Notes: generated by a model not told the origin, from the letters alone. Counted from the stretch's first letter, positions 49,901 through 59,218 are shown. The stretch is DNA of 64,000 nucleotides from Paraburkholderia sp. NMBU_R16 (GCF_013282575.1 NZ_JAAAYE010000001.1:144795-208794), one strand, 5' to 3'. A program made the numbers and translations.

Positions 49901-50696
49901 GTTGCACGATGCGCTCGCGCTCCCCGCTCCATAGCGCGCATGCCTCGTCGAAGCGGGCTTGCATCCGCCGCTCGTCGGCGTCGGCGTCGGCGGCCGCGTC
50001 CGGCGAGGCCATGGCGCCGCCGAGCGGGCCGAACCGCATGATCGCAAGCGGCTTCTTGAGCCGCCGCGTCAGCTGTGCATCGAGCACCTGCGGACCCGAA
50101 CCATGCGCGACGAGCCACGCGGCGAACGCGGGATGCGCCGCGGCGACGGGCTCGACGCGCATGCGCCAGAACCGGGCCGCCAGTTCGAATCGCAGGCCGG
50201 TATCGTCGCCTTCCAGTTCGAGAGCGAACGGCATCGCGGCCGCGAATGGCGCCTCTTGCAATGCGCGCTGGCAAAACGCGTGGATCGTATGGATGGCGGC
50301 CTGATCGAAAGTCGACAACGCGCGCCGAATGCGCCTGCCCGCCTGCTCGAGCGCGGCTGCGTCCGCATCGGCCAACACAGTCTCGAAAAGGCGAGCGACG
50401 AACGCGTCGCCGCCGGGTTCGCCCGTTTCCATTGCGCGCGCCAGTTCGGCCAAACGTGACCGGATGCGCTCGTGCAATTCGGCTGTCGCCGCCTTCGTGA
50501 ACGTGACGACGAGAATCTGGTCGGCGTTCAAGTCGCGTTCGAGTAAAAGCCGTACATACAGCGCGCAGATATTCCAGGTCTTCCCGGTACCGGCCGACGC
50601 TTCGATTTGATTGATGCCGCTGAGCGCGCACGTGAAGACGTCGAGCTCGGCGGGCGGCGGCAGGACCGGACCGGCTACTACCGATGCGCCGCTCAT
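46905..50696 (-). CDS. recB: RecBCD subunit beta, helicase-nuclease RecB
   Basis: RecB is the 3'-5' helicase and the only nuclease of RecBCD, and loads RecA after Chi. The 1263-aa product has Walker A IEASAGTGKTWNICALY, motif II LIDEFQDTDPLQFAIFE, TVHKSKGLEY and LIYVALTRAVYR. A C-terminal nuclease domain carries the D-x-K active site (GFVDMIVEHEG, then WIIDWKSNHLG). The start at 50696 overlaps the recC stop as ATGA. The frame is open for another 180 codons upstream inside recC but reads as arginine-rich shadow. Confidence 0.97.
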   Translation of the reverse strand: MSGASVVAGPVLPPPAELDVFTCALSGINQIEASAGTGKTWNICALYVRLLLERDLNADQILVVTFTKAATAELHERIRSRLAELARAMETGEPGGDAFVARLFETVLADADAAALEQAGRRIRRALSTFDQAAIHTIHAFCQRALQEAPFAAAMPFALELEGDDTGLRFELAARFWRMRVEPVAAAHPAFAAWLVAHGSGPQVLDAQLTRRLKKPLAIMRFGPLGGAMASPDAAADADADERRMQARFDEACALWSGERERIVQLLDDAQAALSRTTHKPEAVAAALDAWARYFAEGDCHAAPPRAALKLTASALEKATKAKFVAPTHPFFALADALAAAVDAAEAAHRRRWLALVAEWLETGPATLAAAKRSRRVVSFDDLLSNLHDALVAHPWLAQVLRARYPAALIDEFQDTDPLQFAIFERIFARGPSGPAPVFLVGDPKQAIYSFRAADLHTYLAARAAASSRYTLAVNQRSTAPLVDACNRIFSANPRAFVLDGLDYLPVRAGTRERAPFVDGAATGDVDALRLWMLPSDEATLTKRDAQRQAAEASAAEIARLLRGAREGSVTLGDRPLAPADIAVLVRTHRQGSLVKRVLAGWGIGSVELAQASVFATIDAAQLERVLLAIDLPGDLRRLRAALAADWFGLDAAALASLEALADAATATHADDATAWAERFARYRALWHERGFATMWRTLMRELGVGQRLIAGRDGERRLTDVNHLAELVAAQTAVHPGIAPTLRWLAAQRDQGGGDDAQLRLESDRDLVQIVTVHKSKGLEYAVVFCPFLNDGAMLPSSGGGLTDACEYHEERAGGTATVLHFGCEGDDLERAEAEARREAAAERARLIYVALTRAVYRCYLVAGPYLSSRSTKESRRSVLNWFVAGDGECANFDDWYQEPPDDSVTTQRWEALAHGPISLEPLPVPAGRAPLERESSQGQRFAARTSRRLVTETWRIASFSSLASGVLHSMAGPVEDEPRPDHDAQAAFDAGIVASDAEPAEPFAAIVARAAVAVAADDILDFPRGAAAGECLHRLFELADFAAPASWPQAIQRALAERPVPADAQTAHRMPAMMARMLTEVASRELAPGLSLASLDAERRFVEWPFLFACPSLDPSALRRLLVVHGYPDVALETGWLTGFVKGFVDMIVEHEGRYWIIDWKSNHLGVEPDDYGAASLEAAMTAHAYHLQALLYTVALHRYLRTRKRGYDYDMHIGGYLYVFVRGVRAGWHDGELPAGVHRRLPARALIEALDTLFGAGGNA

Positions 50697-53600
50697 GCCG
50701 CGGCTCCTTCGAGGTGCTTCAAGAGCGGCTCGAACACGAGACGCGCGAGTACGGCGAACGGCTCGTCGAGCGTCAACGCCGCACCGCGCCAGGCGATCTC
50801 GAGTGCGGGGTCGTCCGATTCTCCGCGCACGCGATCGCTGATCCAGACGCCGAGCGCTTGTGCCTCGCTGCCCGTCACCCTCGCCCACGCGCTCTTCGGA
50901 AAGAAGCGCAGCGGCGCGCGGCGCCCCGCGAAAAAGAGGGCAACGAGCGGCGCGAGCATCTCGTTCGGCGCCGCCACGGGCGCGAAGGAAAAGCGCTCGC
51001 CGAGGCCTTGCCACGTCGTACGGCGGGGCCCGTCGGGCTGTGCCGCGCAATAGACCAGATGCGCGAGCCACGCGCCGAGGTAATCGCGCGCACCGGGGCG
51101 CGCATAGCGGTAGAGCACGAGCCCATTGCTCGTCACGTTCTCGAGCACGCCATGCAACTCGACAGGCCCTGCATCGCCGAGCCCCTGCGCGATCGCCGCA
51201 TCGTGCTCGCCGAAAAGCGCGACACCGTGAACGTCGGGCCAACAGGGCGTCACGTGCACCACGAACGACAAGCGCGCCGCGCCAACGGCCAGTTGTGCAC
51301 GCACATCGCCGGCCAGACGTGTCAACGCCGCGAGCTCGCGGTGCTTCATGACGTCCCCCGTCGCGCCCACCGGCAACTCGGGACTCGCCTCGGCGATACG
51401 CGCCGCGCGCGCCAGCATGGCGTCGTCGCCGTGCGTGATGAGGCGCGGCAGCAAACGCTCGGCGAGCGCATCGCGGGCCGCGTAATCGAGCTCGAACGGC
51501 TCCGTGTCGTCAAGCTCGCCGTCGGCGGCTTCGAGTGCGATGCCGAGCCGCTCGCGCAGCAACTCGCGCGCCGGGTGCCGCCAAAACCGCGCGAAATCGG
51601 TGAACGCGATCGGGCCGGCGGGCTCGGGTGCCAGCGGCGTGTAGAAGAATGGCCGCACCGGTGCGGCGTCGCCGGCCGCGAGCCGCTCGGCCAGTTGCGC
51701 ACGCTCGCGATCGTACGTGAACAAGCCCGTCGCGGGCTCGAAGTACACCCGCGAGAACGGTTGCAACGGATGCTCGACGATGAATGTATCGCGCGCGGCC
51801 TGCGTCTGCGCAGGGGTGGCATCGGCGCCGGCCTGCGCGCGCGCCAGATGATCGAGCAGTTCGTCGACGAGCGCGGCCGGCGGCAGCGGCGCGTTATCGC
51901 GAATGCTGCGGCCCGTATAAGTGATGACGAACCGCTCGCGCGCCGCGAGCAACAGATCGAGAAAGAGATTGCGTTCGTCGGCGCGCCGCTGCCGGTCGCC
52001 CAACGCTGGCCGCGCGGCCATCAGGTCGAACTCGTCGGCACGCGAGTGCGAAGGCAGCACGCCGTCGTCCATGCCGATCAGGCAGATGACGCGATAAGGC
52101 AACCCGCGCAAGCTCGTCAGCGACGAAAACGTTACGCCGCCCCCAGGCACGCCACCGTACGCCCCGTCGTCGAGCGCCGCGCCGAGCGCCGCGCGCACGA
52201 CGTCCGCGGGTATGCATGCGTCGCCGGCGCTTTCGCGCATTGCATCGAGCGTCGCATCGACGGCATCGCGCACGGCGGCAATCGAATCGGAAAACGCCGG
52301 CCCGGCATCGAAAAAGCGCTGCAATGCCTGCTCGAGCAGCGCAGTCCAGGCTTCGCAGCTGCCGGCCTCGGACGCGCGCGCGATGAACTGCTCGATATCG
52401 TCGACGAAACGCGCGAGTCGGCCGAGTAACTCCGCTTCGGCACCCGCCGCGCCGGGTACCGGCAACCAGGCGTCGACGGGCTCACCGCCATCCGGCATCG
52501 CGTAGCCGAGGAACAATCGCATGAGCGCATCGGCGAACGTATGGCGTTCCGGCGGCACATCGGGATCCATCGGCATGGCCGGCGCAAGCCCGCGGCGTGC
52601 GCCGGCCGCCGCCAGCCAGGCCTGCGCCGTGTCGAGCGCCCCCGCATCGATGCGGTATCGGGCGGCAAGCGCGTCGACGCGTAACCACTCGACGAGCTCC
52701 GGTGCGGCCACGTTTCGATCGGCGCGCGCCAGCCAATCGAGCAGCACGCGCGCAACAGGGTTGGCCTGCGACGCCGGCAGGCCGGTGATGCGATAAGGAA
52801 TACGGCGGCGCTCGTCAGCGGGAGCGGTACCGAAGACGGCGTCGATGAGCGGTGCGGCGGCGACCAGATCGGGGCACGCAACGAGCACGTCGGCCGGCTC
52901 GAGCCGAGCCGAGGCGCCGTTGCCGCCGGATGTATCGCGATCGGCGTTGAACCAGTCCAGCAGCCGGTCGTGCAGCACCTCGAGCTGACGCGAGAGACTG
53001 TGGCATACATGCACTTCGATGCCGCGTTCGGGAGGCGGCTCGGCCGTCTCCGGCACGAGATCGAGCATGGCATTTTGCAGCTTCGCGAGCCAGCTCGCTT
53101 GCGGATTCGGGACGAACCGGGTCGCTTCCGCCGATGCCGCGCCTTCGGTCAGCTCGTGCAGCAAGTGCAATTGCGCCTGCGTTTGCCGGCCCCACTCCGC
53201 TAGCAGAGGATGGCCGACTTCATGAAAATCCAGTGTGCCTGCCGCTTCGAGCGCGAACGCCCTGCCTTCGCTCACGATGTCGAACCAGAACTGGCGGCAT
53301 GGGTTCGCTACGTAAAGCCGCACGTCGATCCAGTGCGACAGCTCACGCAGCAACGCGATATGAAGCGGCGCGATGGTCGGCAGCGCGACCACGCTGACCG
53401 AAGCCGGCCAGCGCGCGCGCATGACCGCATCGAGATCGAGCTTGCGCGCCACTTCCAGAAAACGATGCGCGGGCGGCGATGCCTGCTCGAGCGCGCGAGG
53501 GTCGTCCGTGCCGGCCAGCTCGGCCAGCACCGCCCGCCAAAGCGCCGCCTGCCAACCCTCGTCCTCGCGCAACGAGCCGGCCAGACCGCCCGCGGAGGCA

Positions 53601-54088
53601 GGCGCGTCGGCATCGAAGATGGACTGACCGCGCTGCCAGCGCGCGAGCCACTCGGGGCGATAAGTGAGGTAATGATCGAAGAGTGTCGCGACCCGGCGTG
53701 CGAGCTCATAGCGCATGGCCTCATCTGCCCCCGCGAGATAAGCCGCAAGCCGTGGCGACGCTCGCCAGGCCTGGCCGAGCTCGCCCTCACGCGCGCCGAA
53801 AAGCCGATAACAGCGCCATTGCAGCCGCTCCACCGCGAGCGGCGAATGCACGGGCACGTCCATCGCGCGCCCGATCTGCATCCATAGCCACTGGGCCAGA
53901 TAGCTGAAATTGACGTTCGCGCAGATCCCGCGCCGCCGGGCGAGCTCCAGTTCGAGATGCCGACGTACGGCGGCACTCGGCACGACGAGCTCCTCGCTCG
54001 ACCATGGATCGGCCGGCATGGCGGAGAGGTCTTCGCTGAGTGCGTCGACGAGCGTCTCGTAGCGATTGGAATAAAGGAGCTGAAGCAT
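50693..54088 (-). CDS. recC: RecBCD subunit gamma RecC
   Basis: RecC recognises Chi and splits the DNA strands for RecB and RecD. The 1131-aa product starts MLQLLYSNRYETLVDALSED, has WLWMQIGRAMDVPVHSPLAV and the late block TFSSLTSLRGLPYRVICLIG followed by GMDDGVLP, and ends in the nuclease-like inactive fold. ATG 54088 gives the family-typical start; upstream ATGs in frame lack support. First gene of recC-recB-recD. Confidence 0.96.
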   Translation of the reverse strand: MLQLLYSNRYETLVDALSEDLSAMPADPWSSEELVVPSAAVRRHLELELARRRGICANVNFSYLAQWLWMQIGRAMDVPVHSPLAVERLQWRCYRLFGAREGELGQAWRASPRLAAYLAGADEAMRYELARRVATLFDHYLTYRPEWLARWQRGQSIFDADAPASAGGLAGSLREDEGWQAALWRAVLAELAGTDDPRALEQASPPAHRFLEVARKLDLDAVMRARWPASVSVVALPTIAPLHIALLRELSHWIDVRLYVANPCRQFWFDIVSEGRAFALEAAGTLDFHEVGHPLLAEWGRQTQAQLHLLHELTEGAASAEATRFVPNPQASWLAKLQNAMLDLVPETAEPPPERGIEVHVCHSLSRQLEVLHDRLLDWFNADRDTSGGNGASARLEPADVLVACPDLVAAAPLIDAVFGTAPADERRRIPYRITGLPASQANPVARVLLDWLARADRNVAAPELVEWLRVDALAARYRIDAGALDTAQAWLAAAGARRGLAPAMPMDPDVPPERHTFADALMRLFLGYAMPDGGEPVDAWLPVPGAAGAEAELLGRLARFVDDIEQFIARASEAGSCEAWTALLEQALQRFFDAGPAFSDSIAAVRDAVDATLDAMRESAGDACIPADVVRAALGAALDDGAYGGVPGGGVTFSSLTSLRGLPYRVICLIGMDDGVLPSHSRADEFDLMAARPALGDRQRRADERNLFLDLLLAARERFVITYTGRSIRDNAPLPPAALVDELLDHLARAQAGADATPAQTQAARDTFIVEHPLQPFSRVYFEPATGLFTYDRERAQLAERLAAGDAAPVRPFFYTPLAPEPAGPIAFTDFARFWRHPARELLRERLGIALEAADGELDDTEPFELDYAARDALAERLLPRLITHGDDAMLARAARIAEASPELPVGATGDVMKHRELAALTRLAGDVRAQLAVGAARLSFVVHVTPCWPDVHGVALFGEHDAAIAQGLGDAGPVELHGVLENVTSNGLVLYRYARPGARDYLGAWLAHLVYCAAQPDGPRRTTWQGLGERFSFAPVAAPNEMLAPLVALFFAGRRAPLRFFPKSAWARVTGSEAQALGVWISDRVRGESDDPALEIAWRGAALTLDEPFAVLARLVFEPLLKHLEGAAA

Positions 54089-54338
54089 GGACCCCGCAAA
54101 GCCGGCGGTACGCATTTTTCGAACGCGTACGGACAGCGCATAAAGGCGCGTTTCGGCGCAAAGCATGAGGATAGCAAACGCGAGCGCCGCTTCACCTCTT
54201 TCATCGCAAGAGCGAACCGAGCACATTGCGGCGCGGCCGTTCCTAGTGGCGGGCGCAGAGCCAAATACGTTAGACTCGACGCGGGCTCAAGCTTCAACCG
54301 TCCGGTAACCGGCTCATTCGCTGCCAGCTCCCACATCG

Positions 54339-56612
54339 ATGCGATATTCGATAGAAATCAAGAAATTCCTCTACAGTCAGTATTTCTTCGGTGGACTGCG
54401 CATGGCGATCGGCGTCTCGCTGCCCGCCGTGCTTTGCCTCATCGTCTTTCGCAATACCGAGCTCGGCTTCACCATCGCGACGGGTGCGCTCGGGGCCTGC
54501 GTCGTCGACATGCCCGGGCCGCTCAAGTACAAGCACAACGAGATGTTGATCTGCAGCGTGCTCGGCTTCGTTGCCGCGCTCGCAACGGGGCTCGCCACGT
54601 TCAACGTCTTCGCGCTCGGTGCCACTGTCGCCGCGCTCACGTTCGCGCTATCGCTGACGGTCGCCTATGGCAATCGCTGGCCGCAGATCGGCTTCGCGAC
54701 GCTGTTCATGATGGTCGTGACGCTCGAAGAGCACTTGAGCCCGCTCGCGGCGCTGACGAACGCCGCGTGGATTCTCGCGGGCGGCCTCTGGTACACGTAC
54801 TGGGCCACCCTCGTGCTGCAATGGCAGGCGTATCGGGTCGAAAAGCAGGCGCTAGCCGAAAGCGTCTTCGCCTGTGCCGAATATCTGCTCGCGCGCGCCG
54901 CGTTCTACGATGTCGATGCCGATCTCGACGTCTGCTACAGCAATCTCGTCGAAAAGCAGATCGCGGCCGTCGAGCTCCAGGACGCCGCGCGCGCCATCGT
55001 GCTGCGCAACCTGCCGAAGCTGCGCCGCGGCAAGCTCGATCGAAAGCGCGTCACGCTTTTCAATCTATTCATCAACGTCGTCGATCTGCATGAACTCTTC
55101 GTCGGCGCGCATACCGACTATCCGCTATTGCGCCGCACTTTCGGCAATGCCGACCTCATGCTGTTCTACCGCGATCTGATCCGCAAAGCCGCGTTCGATC
55201 TCGACGAGATCGGCCTTGCGGTGCTGCAAAATCGCGTTTCCGAATCGCGCATCAGCGTGAAGGCCGAGCTGCGGGCGATCGAGTACGAGCTCGAGTTGCT
55301 GCGCAAGGAAGGCCAGGCGCAGCGCCAGGCGGAGGCCTACGCGGCCGCATCGGCTTCCTTCAGGCGCATCTGGAGCGGCATCCGGCTCATCGACAAGATG
55401 AAAAAAAGCCTGGCGGACGATTCGCCGACGGTTCGAACGGAACTGCGTCTCGATCCGAGCCTGACGCGTTTTCTCTCCGGCAGGCGCGTACCGTTGCGGC
55501 AGATCTTCTCGAACCTGACGATGACCTCGCCGAGCTTTCGCCATGCCTTGCGCGTGACGATCGCCGTCGCCCTGGGCTTCGCGCTGGGCCGGGTGCTGCC
55601 GCTCACGAACGCCTACTGGATCGTGATGACCACACTGATCATCATGAAGCCCGGCTATTCGCTCACGAAGCAGCGCAATCAGCAGCGTATCGTCGGTACG
55701 GCCATCGGCTGCACGGTCAGCATCGCGCTGATCTTGCTGGTGCACTCGCCGCACGTACTGCTTGCGGTCATGTTCGCGTCGATGGTCATGAGCTACAGCC
55801 TGCTGCTTTTCAATTACACGGCGAGCGTCGTATTCACGTCAGCGTACGTGCTGCTGCTCTTTCATCTGCTGGCGCCGGGCAGCCTGCATATCATCGGCGA
55901 GCGCGCGATCGATACCGTCGTCGGATGCGCGCTGGCGATTGCGGCAAGCCGCTTGTTTCCATACTGGGAGTATCGCGACATAGGCAAGCTCGTGACGGAG
56001 TTGCTCGCCACTTCGCGTCAACATCTCGAGGCGGCTTGGTGGTGGGGGGGCCAGCAGGGCGAGCCAGCAGGCGCCGCGGCGGCTGGCACGAACGCTGCCG
56101 TCGCAACAGAGCGCGGTGCGCCGGCCGACCGCGATTTTCGTTATCGGCTTGCGCGCAAGAATGCGCACATCGCGTTTGCCAACCTGGCGCAAGCGTTGCG
56201 GCGCATGCTGATCGAGCCCGAAGCCCATCGCAAGTTCGTGCCCGAACTCAACGATCTGCTCGTGCAAAGCCATACGCTGGCTGCGCAAATCACGGCAGCC
56301 ATGCCGCTCATACGCAGCATTGCGGACAAGGAATCGGAGCGCCCGCTGGCGCTGCAGCGCACGCTCTCGGTCGTGCGCGAAAATCTTGCCAACGCGCATG
56401 CGGCCGATGCGCCCAGTGCCGACCCGGCGGAGCCGACGAAACAGCTCACACGCGAGCTCGATGCCATGGTGACCGATGCCGAACGCTCGGGCCAGCATGC
56501 GAACGAGTTCGTGCAGGAACTCAAGATGCTTGGGTTGCAAGCGAAACAGATGCTTGCCGCATCGTTTCTAATCCGCAAGGACGCGCGGACGATTCTGCTA
56601 TCGGAAGACTGA
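54339..56612 (+). CDS. FUSC/YccS-family inner-membrane protein
   Basis: A 757-aa fusaric-acid-resistance-type (FUSC) protein. It has two membrane bundles (about residues 18-165 and 410-555), each followed by a long helical cytoplasmic region. The second bundle contains the FUSC signature (TNAYWIVMTTLIIMKPGYSL, then RIVGTAIGCTVSIAL). The YccS/YhfK-like layout suggests an aromatic-acid or drug efflux component. No membrane-fusion or outer-membrane partner is next to it. It is divergent from recC. Confidence 0.88.
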   Translation: MRYSIEIKKFLYSQYFFGGLRMAIGVSLPAVLCLIVFRNTELGFTIATGALGACVVDMPGPLKYKHNEMLICSVLGFVAALATGLATFNVFALGATVAALTFALSLTVAYGNRWPQIGFATLFMMVVTLEEHLSPLAALTNAAWILAGGLWYTYWATLVLQWQAYRVEKQALAESVFACAEYLLARAAFYDVDADLDVCYSNLVEKQIAAVELQDAARAIVLRNLPKLRRGKLDRKRVTLFNLFINVVDLHELFVGAHTDYPLLRRTFGNADLMLFYRDLIRKAAFDLDEIGLAVLQNRVSESRISVKAELRAIEYELELLRKEGQAQRQAEAYAAASASFRRIWSGIRLIDKMKKSLADDSPTVRTELRLDPSLTRFLSGRRVPLRQIFSNLTMTSPSFRHALRVTIAVALGFALGRVLPLTNAYWIVMTTLIIMKPGYSLTKQRNQQRIVGTAIGCTVSIALILLVHSPHVLLAVMFASMVMSYSLLLFNYTASVVFTSAYVLLLFHLLAPGSLHIIGERAIDTVVGCALAIAASRLFPYWEYRDIGKLVTELLATSRQHLEAAWWWGGQQGEPAGAAAAGTNAAVATERGAPADRDFRYRLARKNAHIAFANLAQALRRMLIEPEAHRKFVPELNDLLVQSHTLAAQITAAMPLIRSIADKESERPLALQRTLSVVRENLANAHAADAPSADPAEPTKQLTRELDAMVTDAERSGQHANEFVQELKMLGLQAKQMLAASFLIRKDARTILLSED

Positions 56613-56633
56613 AAGCGTTTCGTTCCGCGCGGA

Positions 56634-56837
56634 TTATTGCGAGGCGGGAACGACGGCGGAGCCTGCGCGCATCGCGGCCGATGCGGGGACCTCTTGCGCC
56701 GCGCGCCGCTCGCGGTCGTACTCGAGTTTGCCCCGTATCGCGTTATAGAAGAGCGTGCCGATCACGAGCAGCACGGCGACGACGATCAGCACCGCGACGC
56801 GCATGGTCGGGTCAGGCTTCTTGCGAGGTTGGTTCAC
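56634..56837 (-). CDS. Small single-helix membrane protein
   Basis: A 67-aa protein with one membrane helix (VAVLIVVAVLLVIGTLFYNA) preceded by a basic tail and followed by a charged Glu/Arg-rich segment. No family recognised. It converges with the FUSC gene. Confidence 0.5.
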   Translation of the reverse strand: MNQPRKKPDPTMRVAVLIVVAVLLVIGTLFYNAIRGKLEYDRERRAAQEVPASAAMRAGSAVVPASQ

Positions 56838-56969
56838 GATCGAATGCCGGAAAGGAAAGGGTTCGCGCAGACCGGGCGCACCCCCGCCTACGCGGGCCGC
56901 ATTCTACGCTTTTCAGCAAAAGTCGGTGATCCGTATCGCGCCTTTCTCCGCGCTTACGCTCTCGCCCGC

Positions 56970-57614
56970 TCAGTAAGCCACCGTCGCGATCCGCCGCGCA
57001 AACCGTGCGCCCTCGATTTCGTCGACAAACGCAATGGCGTAGTCCTCGGCCGAAATCGTGCTGTTGCCGTTCTCGTCCGCAATGAGCTTGTCCGTGCCAA
57101 CCCGGAACGTGCCCTTGCGCTCACCCGGCGCGATGACGGCCGCCGGTGCGAAAAACGTCCAGTCGATATCGGTCGCACTCCGGTAAAACCCCAGCGCGTC
57201 GCGGTGCGCGAGTGCATACGCCTTGTACTGCGGGGGAAATCCGTCCGTATCGACGAGTTGCTTGCCAGGCGCCACTTCGAGCGAGCCCGCGCCGCCCACG
57301 GCTACGATCCGCTTGATGCCTGTCGCCCGTGCGATCGCCACCAGTGCGCGCGCGGCATCGACCACCTTGCCTGCATCGTCGTGCGGCGGTGCGTACGCGC
57401 TGGCGATCACGTCGTGGCCCGCAACCGCGGCCGTCATCGCCGGCACATCGAAAACATCGCCCTGACGCGCCGTGATATGCGCGCCATCCTGCACACGTTC
57501 GGGATGTCGCGCAAACGCGCTGACCTCATGGCCGCGCCGTGCCGCCTCGGCGGCGATTCGCGAGCCGATCATGCCCGTTGCGCCCAAAAGCGCGATCTTC
57601 AGACTCTTTTGCAT
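56970..57614 (-). CDS. NAD(P)-binding oxidoreductase of the YwnB/atypical SDR type
   Basis: A 214-aa Rossmann-fold protein. The nucleotide-binding motif ALLGATGMIGSRIAAEA lies at the start, followed by GDVFDVPAMTAAVAGHDVI and IKRIVAVGGAGSLEV, typical of NAD(P)H-binding (NmrA-like) reductases. The ATG at 57614 has an AGGAG site. An Rrf2 regulator lies just upstream on the same strand, and both have the same inverted-repeat motif before their starts, like the ywnA-ywnB pairing in Bacillus. Confidence 0.88.
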   Translation of the reverse strand: MQKSLKIALLGATGMIGSRIAAEAARRGHEVSAFARHPERVQDGAHITARQGDVFDVPAMTAAVAGHDVIASAYAPPHDDAGKVVDAARALVAIARATGIKRIVAVGGAGSLEVAPGKQLVDTDGFPPQYKAYALAHRDALGFYRSATDIDWTFFAPAAVIAPGERKGTFRVGTDKLIADENGNSTISAEDYAIAFVDEIEGARFARRIATVAY

Positions 57615-57631
57615 CTTTGCTCTCCTGATTA

Positions 57632-57648
57632 GTAACTGCATTGGTTAC
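57632..57648. promoter_or_regulatory. Candidate Rrf2 operator, copy 1
   Basis: GTAAC-TGCATTG-GTTAC, a 5-bp inverted repeat with a 7-base spacer, 18 bases before the oxidoreductase start. The same arrangement occurs upstream of the Rrf2 gene at 58229-58245. Confidence 0.55.
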
Positions 57649-57731
57649 AGATTGCCGCGAAAAAACGGCGGGGTGCGAGCCCCGCCCGATTCATGCTCCA
57701 TGGATGGCCGGCCGATGCCGGCTCCACCGCA

Positions 57732-58184
57732 TTACCCCCGCCGCCGTTTTTGTTCTTCCTTTCGGTGTGCCGACAGCACGCCCGCCGTGACATCCGCCAG
57801 CGTACGCGAAGCAAGCGATGCTTCGAGCGCCCGCTCGGCGGCATCGACGACTTCGACGAGCACCGCTTGAATGTGTCTGCCGACCATGCAGTCGGGATTC
57901 GGCGTATCCCGATGCAAGCCGATCAATTTGCCTTCATCGACAGCGCGGTAGACATCGACCAGTGCGATATCCTTTGGCTCGCGAGCGAGCAGCGCACCGC
58001 CGCCCGCCCCCAATTGCGCGGTGGTCAGCCCGGCTGCGGCGAGCATCGAAAGCAGGCGCCGGATCAACGCCGGATTCGTGTTCACGCTGCCCGCAATGAT
58101 CTCCGACGAAAGCGGTACACCCTCTTGCAGCGACAGCAACGCGAGCACGTGAACGGCGTAAGCGAAACGGCTGCTCGTATTCAT
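57732..58184 (-). CDS. Rrf2-family transcriptional regulator
   Basis: A 150-aa winged-helix regulator (SRFAYAVHVLALLSLQ, SSEIIAGSVNTNPALIRRLL, GLTTAQLGAGGGALLAREP). It has one cysteine in the sensing region (DCMVG) instead of the three that hold an Fe-S cluster in IscR or NsrR, so it is of the YwnA/CymR-like class. It is divergent from the DJ-1 gene and upstream of the oxidoreductase; a candidate operator lies in its own promoter. Confidence 0.9.
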   Translation of the reverse strand: MNTSSRFAYAVHVLALLSLQEGVPLSSEIIAGSVNTNPALIRRLLSMLAAAGLTTAQLGAGGGALLAREPKDIALVDVYRAVDEGKLIGLHRDTPNPDCMVGRHIQAVLVEVVDAAERALEASLASRTLADVTAGVLSAHRKEEQKRRRG

Positions 58185-58228
58185 TTCCCGCTTTCACTCC
58201 CGGTCCGGCGTCCGCGCCTCCAAATAGT

Positions 58229-58245
58229 GTAACCATCTTAATTAC
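58229..58245. promoter_or_regulatory. Candidate Rrf2 operator, copy 2
   Basis: GTAAC-CATCTTA-ATTAC, 45 bases before the Rrf2 start, in the divergent region with the DJ-1 gene. Nine of the ten arm bases match copy 1 at 57632-57648, with the same 7-base spacer. Confidence 0.55.
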
Positions 58246-58366
58246 ATTTTCCGGCTCTGGCAACTGCCCGGGGATAACTGCGCTGCTGCCACCGCTGCGT
58301 CGATGAGCCGGAGTACACTTTGCCGTGCTCGTTCCGTCCCAACGTAGGTACCGACAGGAGAAAGGC

Positions 58367-58948
58367 ATGGCAGCGAAGAAGATTCTCTTTTTGACCGGCG
58401 ATTTTGCAGAGGACTACGAAACGATGGTGCCCTTCCAGGCCCTGCAAGCCATCGGGCATACCGTGCACGCCGTATGCCCCGGCAAGAAGGCCGGGGACAA
58501 AGTGAAAACGGCGATCCACGACTTCGAAGGCGACCAAACGTACACCGAGAAACCCGGGCATCAGTTCGCGCTCAACGCATCGTTCGACGAAATCGACGCG
58601 CATGAATACGACGCGCTCGCGATCGCGGGCGGTCGCGCACCCGAGTACTTGCGGCTCGATCGGAAGGTGATATCGCTCGTGCAGCAGTTCGCGAACGATA
58701 AAAAGCCGATTGCGGCGATTTGCCACGCGGCGCAACTGCTGGCGGCGGCCGATGTCATTCGGGGCAAGCGCATTTCGGCCTATCCGGCCTGCTCGCCCGA
58801 GGTTCGGCTGGCCGGCGGCGAGTACGCCGATATCCCCGTGGATGCGGCCGTCACCGATGCGCCGTTCGTCACGGCACCGGCGTGGCCCGCGCATCCCGAA
58901 TGGTTGAGACAGTTCCTCGTTTTGCTGGGCACGCGTATCGAGCTGTAA
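58367..58948 (+). CDS. DJ-1/PfpI-family protein
   Basis: A 193-aa protein of the DJ-1/PfpI superfamily. The nucleophile elbow is AAICHAAQL with the conserved cysteine, and the acidic partner lies in FAEDYE near residue 17. The full core (ILFLTGDFAEDYETMVPFQA) is present. The family contains proteases, glyoxalases and chaperones, and the exact activity is not readable. AGGAG precedes the ATG at 58367. Confidence 0.9.
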   Translation: MAAKKILFLTGDFAEDYETMVPFQALQAIGHTVHAVCPGKKAGDKVKTAIHDFEGDQTYTEKPGHQFALNASFDEIDAHEYDALAIAGGRAPEYLRLDRKVISLVQQFANDKKPIAAICHAAQLLAAADVIRGKRISAYPACSPEVRLAGGEYADIPVDAAVTDAPFVTAPAWPAHPEWLRQFLVLLGTRIEL

Positions 58949-58999
58949 ACCCGCTCGGCGTTCACAGCGCCCGGCGTTCCACGAGCGACACCGACATTG

Positions 59000-59024
59000 A
59001 GCCCCCGACAACGGGGGCTTTTCT
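59000..59024 (+). terminator. Rho-independent terminator after the DJ-1 gene
   Basis: AGCCCCCG-ACAA-CGGGGGCT followed by TTT: a perfect 8-bp stem, about 50 bases after the DJ-1 stop. Confidence 0.85.
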
Positions 59025-59218
59025 CGAACTCCCGCCGCCCTTCGAAAACGACGCGTCCCAGCGCCCAAGCGTTGCTCGCTCCAGGCCACTTCGCTGCCTG
59101 TACACCGATACCTGCATACCTGCGGCGAAATAACGCGACACCCCGCGCACCCCCGCAAACATCGACGTTCCCGGATGCCGAACGTCCAGATCGCCCGCTT
59201 ACCGACCGACATCGACCT

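Noticed and set aside
50697..51242. N-terminal extension of recB by about 180 codons
   Set aside because: The extra residues are an arginine/alanine-rich shadow of recC, and RecB homology begins right after the ATG at 50696.
57732..58184. Reading the Rrf2 protein as NsrR for the nearby nor operon
   Set aside because: It has one cysteine in the sensing region instead of the three needed for the Fe-S cluster, and its apparent operator differs from the NsrR-like site before norB.
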